This document shows positions 52,921 to 64,000 of a stretch of 64,000 bases of DNA, in pieces; within the stretch, counting starts at the first letter, position 1, and each line of letters opens with the position of its first letter. The DNA lies in the NCBI GenBank assembly GCA_026770025.1, contig JAMXDE010000039.1, positions 124,001-188,000 of the forward strand, written 5' to 3'. The DNA is from Craspedostauros australis. Taxonomy: Eukaryota > Bacillariophyta > Bacillariophyceae > Mastogloiales > Achnanthaceae. A model generated the notes under the pieces. It had not been told where the DNA came from. It saw only the letters and a list, made by a program, of their open reading frames with translations, and ran no database searches. The position numbers and the translations under genes were made by a program.

Positions 52921-54705
52921 TCACACCGTGAAACCCAATTGCACAATCCCGGCCGTTGCCCCCAGAATCGCAACGGCGATATTCTCCTCCAAGCATGAGT
53001 GCGGTACATGGACGGCCATCCATGTGCAGACAGAGGAGTACAGCAAGGCGGTTCCTGCTGTGCGCGCCGAAGCCTTTGCAAAGAAGAGTATCAGCGCCAG
53101 GAATATGGCCGTCGTGCCTTGATGCGTGCGTCGTAGCTGCTGGTCCGTCTTGCCGAGGACGCAGACGTGGTAGACGCGTTCTCCGTACAGGAGTGTTGTG
53201 AGCTGCTGCGTCCATTCCACTAGGAGATGGACGGAGACGACGCTGTCCACGCTGGTGTGCGACGAGTGGATGGAGCTGATATCGTCGTCGGGGAGGAAGG
53301 GCAAGAGGTTGTCGTCGTGATCGTCGTGGGCATCTTCGATCGTGCACAGCAGGGACGTGTCGTAGCTCTTTTGGTCCATCGATATGCCGAGATGTCTTGG
53401 ATCGCTGAGCAGCGGAGAGACCGGCACCGTTGCTGCGGGATTTGACAGCAGTGATTGGGGTGACGGGATCGGGGGATTGCGCGAAGCCATCGATGCTGTT
53501 GAGCATATCTCGCTGATCTCCCGAAACGAGGCAAAGGTGGACTGCCGCGACCGTCCATTGAGGACGCTGCCCGATTGGGTGGATCGATTCGTCACATCCG
53601 GCGTGTGCTGCATGCTGGTGTCGGCACCAACGCGGTCGAAGGCGGCGCGATAGACGTTGCTGAGGTTGAGGCTGCGGTCCGCGCGCAGGCAATGCGACTG
53701 CGAATCCACGGTGATCTGATCCATGATAGAATCGGCATCGCGAGCGACTACCGTGCCTCCAACGGGGAATGCCACGATGTCCTCCGCATGATTATCGTCC
53801 TCGGGATCAGAATCCAACGAGCAAGGGCTGAGCATCCTCCTCGGTGCTTGGCCAGGGCCATCATCGGAGGGCAGTAGTATGTCGCTGCCGTCCATCGTGA
53901 AGGTGCTGCCGCTCTGCGCTGATGTAGCTGTGACGTCGTTGCTTGACTCCACCTCCAATCTTTCGCATCCAAACGTGCCCTTGATTCTGAGCAGGTTGTC
54001 GTCAACGTCGCCATCGTCATCGTTATCCCCTCCCGTCACCGTGGTTGCGGTAGAGTCCCCGCACTCGGCCTCTTCGTCCCTTCGTCTGTCGTGGAAGAAG
54101 ATCCGATCGATGGACTCCGAGAGCTGCTGAAGGCCATGCAGGAACCGACCGCTGCCGCTGCTGACGTTCGCTGCGTCATCATCAGTGTTCTCGTTCCCAG
54201 CGTTGTTCCAGTCGCTATCGCCATTGCCGTTGCGGCTTCTGGTATAACTTTCCCCGTCGCTCTCATCGTGGATGCTCCTGGTTGTGTAGGCATGCCCCGG
54301 GTGTGAATGGCGAGGTGGCGGATGAGCCAACGCAACGGAGAACTGCTTCCAGATGCGCTGTGCTTCGGTTTGCTTGCCCCAAAGGCTGCTCGAACTGCGG
54401 TCTCTCGATGACTGCGTCAGAGGGACCGTGCCCAGCCGAGCTGCCGCAGAACGATTGACCCCGTTGGTGCCGTTGCTGCTGGTGCTTGCGTTGGTAGAGT
54501 GGTTTGGCACCATGGTATCGGTGTGAGCACCAGCGTGGATGTCAGTATTTGTGCATGTGTTGATGTCTGTGCCTGAAGCGGTCACATCTGGGGTGATGGT
54601 CGTAGTTGCAGTCGTAGTTGCAGTTGCAGTCGTGACTGTCATACTCGTAGATGATGCCATTGCGCAGGTTGCCATGTCCCTGTCTGCCCCAACTGAGGCG
54701 GACAT
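52921..54705 (-). CDS. Low-complexity acidic protein with two C-terminal membrane segments, function unknown
   Basis: A 594-aa ORF starting at the ATG at 54705-54703. Residues ~1-90 are Thr/Ala/Asn-rich. Residues ~150-240 and ~280-330 are Asp/Ser-rich with acidic clusters. Residues ~195-215 form a short helix (LHGLQQLSESIDRIFFHDRR). Near 500, VHLLVEWTQQLTTLLYGERV looks ordered and precedes two hydrophobic segments (AIFLALILFFAKA and ENIAVAILGATAGIVQLGF) at the very C-terminus. The product therefore appears to be a membrane-anchored protein with a long, probably disordered, Ser/Asp-rich domain. No family was recognised. The long ORF, polarity pattern and terminal helices favour a real gene. 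It converges with the LRR gene. Confidence 0.6.
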   Translation of the reverse strand: MSASVGADRDMATCAMASSTSMTVTTATATTTATTTITPDVTASGTDINTCTNTDIHAGAHTDTMVPNHSTNASTSSNGTNGVNRSAAARLGTVPLTQSSRDRSSSSLWGKQTEAQRIWKQFSVALAHPPPRHSHPGHAYTTRSIHDESDGESYTRSRNGNGDSDWNNAGNENTDDDAANVSSGSGRFLHGLQQLSESIDRIFFHDRRRDEEAECGDSTATTVTGGDNDDDGDVDDNLLRIKGTFGCERLEVESSNDVTATSAQSGSTFTMDGSDILLPSDDGPGQAPRRMLSPCSLDSDPEDDNHAEDIVAFPVGGTVVARDADSIMDQITVDSQSHCLRADRSLNLSNVYRAAFDRVGADTSMQHTPDVTNRSTQSGSVLNGRSRQSTFASFREISEICSTASMASRNPPIPSPQSLLSNPAATVPVSPLLSDPRHLGISMDQKSYDTSLLCTIEDAHDDHDDNLLPFLPDDDISSIHSSHTSVDSVVSVHLLVEWTQQLTTLLYGERVYHVCVLGKTDQQLRRTHQGTTAIFLALILFFAKASARTAGTALLYSSVCTWMAVHVPHSCLEENIAVAILGATAGIVQLGFTV

Positions 54706-57700
54706 GTCCACAATGCAGACAGCCCCAGCGCGTCGAAGCAGAGTTCAGATCACTCCAGAATGGTGGAGTATTGTATTAGAGGGATATCGCAGCGCTCTCC
54801 AAGTGTCGACGATTTGTGATTGTGATGCCGTCCGTGCCGATGAAATTCCTGCCACCAACCCCAAAGAGCAGCGGCAAATCGGGATTGGAGTGATGGCCTG
54901 GATGAAGTTGTCGTTCTGTTGTTATGGTCCTTGACCTCAAGATACCCCGCCCTCTCTATCTATCCACCAAATCACAGAGAGAGGCGTGACTCCTCTCACT
55001 TTGCTGCAATGCTCTGCAACGTGTTTGGTTCTGCTATGTTTGGCTTGATGATCTCCTTGTTGATCTCCCTTGTCGGCTTCTGATTTTCAAATTGTGGAAA
55101 CAGATTTGCGCGGCTTCAGTCCACTTTTAGGACAACGTGGCAGTTTGCGAACGGGAGTTCTCGTCTTTGTGCCTTGCGCAGCGCGATGTGACGCAGTGTG
55201 GCGCGCACAAAAAGATGTTTGGATGAGTCGATGAACCAAGAGAGAGGAGGGCCAGCACAATGTTGCTGTTCATGGGTGTTGTCTTCAAAGAATACAGTAC
55301 ACACGTGTCACCTTCTCCGAAGTCATGTGCGCGCCACTACCATCATCCTTGGTCTTGATGTGTTGATGTTGCTGTTGCTGTTCCCATCCGCCACCATTGC
55401 TCGTATCACCACTCTCCCCTGCCTGTTGTTTGGCGGGTCGGTTGTTGTCAACGACGAACCTTCCCGCTCAATCGCGGAACCTTGCAGCTGGACAATGTGC
55501 ATGGTTGTGTGACACATGTGCGCGCCCATCTTGTCACGTTGTATGGCATCGTCTTCGACAGGTTGCGCAGTCAAAAATGAAGTGAGTATCCTATTTAATG
55601 ATCCTAACGTTACGGACGTTAACTATCGGGTTCAATGACAAGGAGACGTTATTGTGGCGCCAAAACGAGGAATCTTCGCTCCCACCAACACATCATCACG
55701 CACAGACCGGACCTCGATGACGAACCAGCAGAAGAGCTGCCAGCACAGCAAGAGAACAGAGAGAAAAACAAGAATAAACTGTTGTACACGAGTCGAATAG
55801 TATCCGCAGGCTAGACGACTACCAAGAGACTGTTGGGAATGGTCAATTGGCTATGCTGCTCCGTTCCGCACCACACCGTTGTACTTGAACGCAATTGTAC
55901 TCCAGGAAGTTCAGTTGTCGTGCTATGAAAGTGAATTGGAGTGCTCATCTCCAGCAGTTGTTCTCGCCACACAACGAACTAGAGTACTCTGCTGTGCATG
56001 TGAGGACTGAAGTCGGTCAACTCTCAAGAGCAAAAGGATTCCAAGATCTTGACGAAACGAGCAGAAGGGCAGAGGCTGCAGAGAGATACAATACACAAGA
56101 AAGAGAGTGGAGCACGCCCCAACCAACCATCTCCGCGTTCATGGCGAATTCCAGACACGTAATAAGTCGCTGGAGAGGGTGCACGTGTCTGCAAAGAGAG
56201 AGAGGCAACGTCACAGAACAATGTCCAATGGCCGATTCCATCATTCGCAGGTATACTGGTATCTGCAATGCTCTGTCCAAACGTGTGGCAATGGGGAGAC
56301 GATGCAGAGAGCCAAACACGACAATTCCATGGAGATATGATGCACTTTCATGTCTGAGGCCGTCATACCACATCAAAACCCAAGGGTTCTTCGCGCAAGA
56401 ATGACATCGACAAGCAGGTGCAACAAAAGAGAGTAAGAATTCATGGTGGCATCGAAAGAACGAAACGTCTCCGGTCGGAGACCAGTGCATTTCCATTCTC
56501 GCCCTGAATTCTGATGCTGCCTCCCCCTTTCTCTGGAGCGACAAGGGAGTGTTTCGCATTCATTCATGTTTGCGTCGCGTGGCGAAGAGCACGAGATGAG
56601 TGACGCCGAGAGCAATTGCACTGCACGCACATAGCGAAAAGATGGCGAACATGCAGACGAGCATGCGCACGCGACGTACCGAAATGTGAGCGCACGACAC
56701 GAAAGCGAACAATTCGAAATTGCAATTGCACCAAACATCGCCCCTTCCATCGGAGAATTCTGACACTGTGCTCATTGCAGAATTCTGTTGCCTTGGCGCA
56801 ATTGCATCGGACAATGTTCTTGATCAAGTGGGACATTCCTGGCACGCACCTGTTCATGAAGAGCGTCACCATCGGAGCACGCCTACATTTACTCTACCCC
56901 GAGGTATTCTATGCTCAATGCCAAACGCGCCTTGGGATGAAGCCCACAAACACGAACACTCACCTTCTTGCTTTGGTACGAAGTCCTCTATGACTGTGAG
57001 CATGCGGTGGATGTGGTGAACGCAATCGTATAGTAGTCTCATGGCAATCGTACGACTATGAACTGACGTCGCACCCTACTGCCTTGCTGTTCCCATGACG
57101 GTTGTCATGGGTCTTCGCGTCACCATCCATGATGTTGCTGCGGCCATCTTGGTGCTCTCTTCCTGTTGGGAGGACTCTGTGGTGCCACATGATCAACTCA
57201 GAACAAATGATGCCAACAACGATGGGACGACCATGCACAAACACGCACGCGCACAACGATGGAAGGGAACAACCGCCGATGAGTGACATCTGAGCAGTTG
57301 GCAGAACACTCCCAGAATTCTCATTCCTCCATCGTCATTTTCGTGCCGTCTGGCCAACCACCCGGTACGCAGTGTTCTTCCGCACATCGTGACGTCACTA
57401 CCAGGCAGACACGATGACCAGGCAGAATTTCCATCCTCCCTTTCTTCGGGAACATCGGTCGAAAGTGCAACATCCAACGACCACCAACCAACCAGAACGA
57501 CACATCTTGGCTGATGGCGCGATGACACATCCGTCAAGGATCGCGCAGCCACACAACGTCGAAGCACACTCGGCGTGACTTTTCTGGGGCAACCAAAAAA
57601 GACGGCAGATCCAATCCGCCACATCCCTCACCTCACCAAAGAAGTCAGAAACACGCAAACACCAATTCCGCGGACCCGATCCTTTGGAAGACCGCAACGG

Positions 57701-57967
57701 CATTGGATCGATTTGGCACAGGAGATTCCCATAAATTACGGAACTGCTTGTGTCCAATCGCAACCCGATCCAACCAACCAGCCAACCAACAGCTCACACG
57801 AAGCTAAAATAAGACGGCGACGCCTGTGACGACAAGCATCTCCGTATCTATCGCATCACATCACATTACCTCCAAGCATCGCATCGTATCTGATCGGCGC
57901 GAAGCAACCTGCGAACTGAGACTACATCAACCGCAGCTTCAGCAACAATATCACCACCGCCACCACC
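54706..57967. other. 3.2-kb region without a recognised gene
   Basis: Open frames of up to 180 codons exist on both strands, but they overlap each other, have ragged composition and show no domain. The first part should hold the promoter of the low-complexity protein gene (-). The last ~130 bases should be the leader of the glutamate synthase gene (+). No RNA gene, long repeat or terminal repeat was found. Confidence 0.4.
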
Positions 57968-60900
57968 ATGTTGGGATCCAAGCTGAATATCTTCCTGGTC
58001 GCGGCCTCTGCCGCCGCCACCGTTGCGTTCGTCCCAAACAGCCTGAGGACTGCAACTCCTGTTGTCAACACCAACAGCAACGCCAACACCAACCAGCCGT
58101 CGCTCGCATGGTCCACTGAGGTGTGCAGAACCTCGCCTCTCACGCAGCTCAGCATGGCCTTCAGCGAAGCCAAGCCATCCAACATGTTCGACGGTCCAAC
58201 CGCGCTCGTCAAGGAACGTGATGCATGCGGTGTCGGTTTCATTACCAACACCCACAGCGGAGGTAGGTTTTCGTGATGTAGCTGCTGCCTGTGGTCGTCA
58301 GTGCTTCTCATCATGAATGGACCCTTTCGAATGCGTTGGCATCGCCCTCCAACTGCTCTGCCGCAGAAGTGACACCTGATTGAGAACGAGATCTTCACCT
58401 TTCTCGTACTCGTCTTCGTACTCGTCTTCGTACTTGTGCTTGTTCGGACCACAATCTCAGGCAACGCAAGCACATGGCCATTCCTTCCGCAAATCCCATT
58501 TACTGACACACATCACCGTCGCCACGGCTTTTCTTCACATCCTTTTTTCTGTCGGCGTCTCCTCCCATCATGCGAACGCCCTCGAAATCAAATGATGTGG
58601 TCGCGTCCACATGCACCCATATCCGCATCTGCAATGCATGCAATCCCACACCCATATCCGCATCCACACACACATGACCAATGCGCAGACGAATTCGGTA
58701 CCCACAAGGTCCTTTCCGATGGCCTTGCCGCTCTCAACTGCATGGAGCACCGTGGTGCCTGTGGTGGAGATAAGATCTCCGGCGACGGAGCCGGTATCAT
58801 GACTGAGATCCCGTGGAAATTGTTCGACGAATACCGATCCGACGACTGCCCAAAGCCAGGCGTCGGTATGGCATTCCTGCCGCGCGATGAGGGACGACGC
58901 AACGCCGTCAAGGAATCCGTCGAGAAGGTCCTCGCCTCCAACGAGCTCGACTTCATCGGCTGGCGTGAGGTCCCAGTCGACCCAGAAGTGCTAGGCCCAA
59001 TGGCACGCGCTGCCATGCCGAGCATCTGGCAATTTTTCGTCAAGTCCCCTGAGCGTCTCGACATCGCGGACGATGCCACCCACGACGGGTTCGAGCGCAC
59101 CCTCTACCTTCTCCGCCGCCGATTCGCCGTCGCCCTCGAGCAGGATGGTCTCACGTGGGACGACGATGATGGTGATGTTTACTTCCCATCATTCAGCTCC
59201 CGCACCATCGTCTACAAGGGTATGGTCAAGTCCGAGGTCCTTTCCCAGTTTTACAAGGATTTGACCAACGAGGACTACACCACCAAGTTCTGCATCTACC
59301 ACCGTCGCTTCTCCACCAACACCAATCCACGATGGCCACTCGCACAGCCAATGCGCGTCGTTGCCCACAACGGAGAGATCAACACCCTCGTCGGTAACGT
59401 CAACTGGATCAAGGCCCGCGAGGCTTCCAAGGCATCCAGCGACGATGGCGAATCCGTCTCTGCCGAACCAGACCTTGTCGACTACGAATCCACCGAGAAC
59501 ATCGTCACCATGTGCAACACCCAGGACATCCCAGCCATTTTGGAACCAGTCGTCGACATGTCCCGTTCCGACTCCGCCAACCTCGACGGAGTCTTCGACC
59601 TCATGTGCCAGTCCAGCCACAGCGCCCCATGCGCGCTCATGGCCATGGTCCCAACCGCCTACATGGAGAACCCAGACCTCAAGAACAACCCAGAAATCAC
59701 CGACTTTTACGAGTACCACGGAGGACTCCTCGAGGCGTGGGATGGCCCGGCTCTCCTCGTTTTCTCCGACGGAAAGTCCATCGGTGCCTCCCTCGATCGC
59801 AACGGTCTCCGCCCAGCACGTTACTCTATCACCAAGGACGGAACCGTGTACATGATGAGTGAGACCGGTGTCATCCCAGATCTCGACGAAGCTGACATCG
59901 TCGAGAAGGGACGTCTCGGACCTGGCCAGATGATCAACGTCGACCTCGTCAGCGGAGACTTCAAGGACAACATCGGAATCAAGAGCGAAGTCGCCTCCCG
60001 TAAGTTCAACCATCACGCTCAGTCATGAACCATGTTTGCACACTGATCTGTGTCTGTCAATACTTGCACTGCATTGCCTTGCAGGCAGAATCTCGCAAAC
60101 ACACACCACAACCTTTTCAAATTTGAGAAAGACTGTGTTCGCGCCGTGCCATCCACTTCAATTCAATTCAACTTTTTTCTCACACGGAAAACGTCTCAAT
60201 TTTGAAAACCACGCCATTCTTCAATTCACTGTGTGTATCCGTGCAACACATGTCGCACAAACACCGTCTCTTGCAACAGGCCACCCATACGGTGAGTGGC
60301 TGGCCAAGCAGCGCAAGGAGATCACCAAGGGTGGTGCCTCCGTTGACCGTCTTTACGATGACAAGACCGCCACTTACGCGCAGTCCAGCTTCGGATGGAG
60401 TCTGGAGGACATTGGTATGCAAATCGCTGACATGGCGGGTGCCGCCAAGGAGACCACCTACTCCATGGGAGACGATGCTCCACTCGCATGCCTTTCCGAA
60501 CGCCCACACGTCACGTACAACTACTTCAAGCAGCGTTTCGCCCAGGTCACCAACCCACCCATCGATCCACTCCGTGAGGGTGTCGTCATGTCCCTCGCAA
60601 TGACTCTAGGAAAGAAGGAAACCATCTACAAGGTCAGCGAGGAGGGTGCCCGCCTCATCGGACTCGAGTCCCCAATTTTGAACGATGTCGATATGGACAA
60701 GGTAAAGGAATTCGGAGAGGATGCCAACGGCGGCTTCAAGCAGTCCACACTCTCCACCCGTTACGATCTCACGGAAGGCCCAGCAGGAATTGTGAGCGCA
60801 TTGGACAAGCTCTGCGACGATGCCATCGAGGCCGTCAAGGGAGGAGCCGAAGTACTGATCCTCAGCGATATGGCCAAGGACCTGTCTGGACTCCAGGAGA

Positions 60901-63900
60901 CCACCTACATCCCACCCATGGTCGCCGTCGGTGCCGTTCACCACAAGCTCATCGAGCAGGGATTGCGCATGGACACAGGAATTATTGTCGAGACCGGATC
61001 CGCCTGGTCCACCCACCACTTCGCCTGCCTCGTCGGATACGGTGCCAACGCCGTCCACCCATACATGGCCTTCGAGAGTGTCAAGAAGTGGCACGGAGAT
61101 AGCATCACGCAGAAGAAGATGGACAGCAACAAGCTCAAGCGAACCACCGTCGAGGAAGCACAGGAGAACTACAGAACCGCTGTCGAGAATGGTATGCTGA
61201 AGATCCTCTCCAAGATCGGTATCTCCCTCCTCACATCTTACGCCGGCGCCCAGATCTTCGAGGCTCTCGGACTTGGCGATGACGTTATCAACCGCTCCTT
61301 CAAGGGAACCGTCAGCCGTATTGGTGGTATGGGACTGGAAGACTTGGCAGCCGAGACTGCCCTCATGCGTCCTGAAGCCATCAAGGAGAAGATGAAGCTC
61401 GTTAACTACGGATACTACAAGCCAGTGCCACGCAGCGGAGAATATCACGTCAACTCCTCCGACTTGGCCAAGCGCCTGCATGCCGCCATCGGCCTTGACA
61501 AGACTGTCAGCGCCGCCACCACCCGCGACCAGGTCGAGAATGACGGAGTGAAGCCAGCCAGCGTTGCCAACTACGAGATCTTCAAGGAGAGCATCGAGAC
61601 AGCCCCGCTTGCCAGCATCCGCGACTTGCTCGATTTCGAATCTGACAAGGAGAGCGTCCCAATCGAGGAGGTCGAATCCGCAGCCTCCATCATGACCCGT
61701 TTCTGTACCGGTGCCATGTCGCTCGGTGCCCTCAGCCGCGAGGCCCACGAAACCCTTGCCATCGCCGTCAACCGTATCGGAGGAAAGTCCAACTCTGGAG
61801 AGGGTGGAGAGGACACCATCCGCGGCAAGCCACTCCAGGATGTCGACGAGAAGGGCCGCTCCCCAACATTCCCGCACCTCGCCGGACTCAAGAACGGCGA
61901 CTCCGCCAACTCTTTCGTGCATCAGGTTGCCAGCGGACGCTTCGGTGTCACACCAGAATTCTTGGTCACCGCCAAGCAGCTCGAGATCAAGATCGCCCAA
62001 GGTGCCAAGCCAGGCGAGGGTGGACAGCTCCCAGGACCAAAGGTCTCCGAGTACATCGCTGGACTCCGTGCCAGCAAGCAGGGCGTCACACTCATTTCCC
62101 CACCACCACACCACGACATTTACAGTATCGAGGTACGTCATCTTTCGCTGCCACCGTCATCATTTGTTGTTGTTGTTGCTGTTCCACTGTGCCGCACGGC
62201 ATTCATTTCATCATGGCAACCCATTTTTCTTCGTTTCATTGTCGCGTCCTTCCTCTCTTCTCACACCCCCTTCCGTATCGCCATTGTTACACGCACGCAC
62301 ACACGTATCTCATCATCTTGTTGATTTGGTTGCCGGTTCGTTCACTCGATTCCTCAATGCCACCAACACGCCCCCTCGAATACCTGCCTTGCACATGAAC
62401 AGGATCTCGCCCAGCTCATTCATGACTTGCACGCCGTGAACGAGAAGGCCGGCGTTTCCGTCAAGCTCGTTTCTTCAATCGGTATCGGAACTGTCGCCTG
62501 TGGTGTTGCCAAGGCCGACGCGGATGTTATCCAGATCTCCGGAGGTGACGGAGGTACCGGAGCTTCCCCACTGTCTTCCATCAAGCACGCAGGATGCCCA
62601 TTCGAACTCGGACTTGCCGAGGCCCATTCCGCCTTGTACAACAACGGACTTCGTGATCGCGTCACTCTCCGCGCCGATGGCGGTGTCCGCACCGGGCGTG
62701 ACGTCGTCATCGCAGCCATGTTGGGTGCTGAGCAATTTGGTTTCGGAACCATCGCCATGATTGCCGAGGGTTGTGTCATGGCCCGCGTTTGCCACTTGAA
62801 CACTTGCCCAGTTGGCGTCACCAGTCAGAAGGAGGAGCTCCGTAAGAAGTTCCCAGGAACACCAGAGCACGTCGTCAACTTCTTCGAGTTCGTCGCTGCG
62901 GAGATCCGTGAACTGATGGCCCACTTGGGATACACCAGATTCGAGGACCTCATTGGCCGTGCCGACCTCATGAAGAGCAGCGAGACCAACATGGGACGTG
63001 TCGCGAAGACCAAGTCGATGGACGTCGACCAGTTCTTCTCCGGAATCCCAAACACCTCCGAAGACCGCTCCTTCCTCCGCGCAACCATGGAGGGCGGTGC
63101 CCAGGTCATGAAGGAGGAGATTGTCCACATCAACGGATTCAGCACTGATCTCGACCGTGACATTTGCAAGAACGATGCAGTTGTCAAGGTCATCAGCGAC
63201 AACGAAGGCGAGGCCGCCGTGCAGTACAAGATCCAGAACACTGATCGAAGCACAGGAGCCATGCTTTCCGGAGATATCGCCCGCGCCCACGGAAACAACA
63301 GATTCAAGGGTAAGATCACCGTCGAATTCGAGGGAAGCGCAGGACAGTCCTTCGCAGCATTCACCCTTCCAGGACTCTCCATGCGTCTTGAGGGTGAGGC
63401 CAACGACTACGTCGGAAAGGGCATGCACGGAGGAGAGATCGTCGTCGTCCCAAGCAAGAACGCCGGCTTCGTGGCCGCCGATTCCAGCATTGTCGGAAAT
63501 GCCTGCCTTTACGGTGCCACCGGAGGAGACTTCCACGCCGAAGGCCGCACCGGAGAACGTTTCGGTGTCCGTAACAGCGGAGCATTCGCCGTCGCCGAGG
63601 GAGCAGGAGACCATTGCTGCGAGTACATGACCGGAGGTGTTGTCGTCATCCTCGGAACCGTCGGAAGAAATGTCGGTGCTGGTATGACCGGAGGTATCGG
63701 ATACTTCTACGACATCGACGGTGAGTTCGAAGACAAGCTCAACACCGAGATCGTCAAGAAGCAGCGCATCGTCACACCAGAGGGAGAGGCCCAGCTCCGC
63801 ACCATGATCGAGCGTCACAACGATCTCACAGGCAGCAAGCGCGGTGCCGAGATCCTCAACAACTGGGAGGAAGAGAAGGGCAAGTTCTGGCAGGTATACC

Positions 63901-64000
63901 CACCATCAGAGAGCCAGTCCGCCATCGTCACCGTTGTCGAGGAAGATCCAGCCGCCGTGCCACTTCGAGTGTCCGCCTCCGCCCCGGATGGAGAGATGTG
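57968..64000 (+). CDS. Plastid ferredoxin-dependent glutamate synthase, 3'-truncated by the window (4 exons seen)
   Basis: Makes two glutamates from glutamine and 2-oxoglutarate using reduced ferredoxin, in plastid ammonium assimilation. Exons: 57968-58262, 58689-59999, 60280-62132 and 62403 to the window end, with GT-AG introns (GTAGGT, GTAAGT, GTACGT donors). The N-terminus is a signal peptide with a TVA|F junction and a transit-like stretch. The catalytic N-terminal Cys of the class II amidotransferase is C87 (ERDACGVGF), then MEHRGACGG and a YHRRFSTNT block. The FMN/synthase domain has AQGAKPGEGGQLPG, SPPPHHDIYSIEDLAQL and SGGDGGTGASPLSSIKHAG. A [3Fe-4S] motif reads CVMARVCHLNTC. The GXGXG domain precedes the end. 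An extra loop (GKPLQDVDEKGRSPTFPHL) before SGRFGVTPE, absent from NAD(P)H types, supports the ferredoxin type. The final residues lie outside, so a fused C-terminal partner cannot be excluded. Confidence 0.92.

Noticed and set aside
55895..56404. 169-codon plus-strand open frame
   Set aside because: Ragged composition, overlapped by a similar-length antisense frame, no domain and no splice context.
60606..62141. 511-codon antisense open frame opposite glutamate synthase exon 3
   Set aside because: Antisense shadow of a strongly supported gene with biased codon use; no domain of its own.

Overview
The window is nuclear DNA of a eukaryote with GT-AG spliceosomal introns. It is most likely from a photosynthetic stramenopile, probably a diatom. 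Two enzymes start with a signal peptide followed by an Ala-Phe junction (ADA|F and TVA|F), the layout of stramenopile plastid presequences. One LTR retrotransposon has the layout of the diatom Copia type, and the host genes have few, short introns. The species cannot be named from the sequence.

Region 1-10.4 kb is host gene space. It holds a mitochondrial ribosomal protein bL19 (+, 2 exons), a plastid-targeted 1-acylglycerol-3-phosphate acyltransferase (-, 2 exons), a Gln/Ser-rich coiled-coil protein (+), a small spliced membrane protein (+), and a cyclophilin of the PPIH type (-, 4 exons including a 14-nt microexon).

Region 10.4-23.6 kb is repeat-rich and decayed. It holds a PPPPS-repeat ORF with broken sequence upstream, a frameshifted gag-like fragment, a pair of diverged 0.44-kb repeats, a foldback repeat, a tRNA-like sequence and a dead plant-type mariner transposase running into 75 perfect copies of an 18-bp minisatellite. 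It also holds an ankyrin-repeat gene split by a solo LTR.

Region 23.6-31 kb is a complete and apparently young Copia element: two 777-bp LTRs that read as identical, an intact polyprotein and a 6-bp target duplication. The solo LTR at 21.1-21.9 kb is an older relative.

Region 31.5-43.5 kb is a composite. An outer DNA element is bounded by 155-bp terminal inverted repeats and carries a large transposase-like ORF and a CAGCAA microsatellite. A second Copia element of the diatom type, with a chromodomain-like segment and no zinc knuckle, has inserted into that microsatellite and left a 5-bp target duplication. Without it the outer element would be about 4.8 kb.

Region 44-64 kb returns to host genes: a 2686-residue surface protein with seven LRR-plus-cysteine modules (+), a low-complexity protein with two C-terminal membrane segments (-), about 3.2 kb without a recognisable gene, and a plastid ferredoxin-type glutamate synthase (+, 4 exons seen) that runs off the end. 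The glutamate synthase and the acyltransferase are plastid nitrogen and lipid enzymes. No operon-like grouping is seen.
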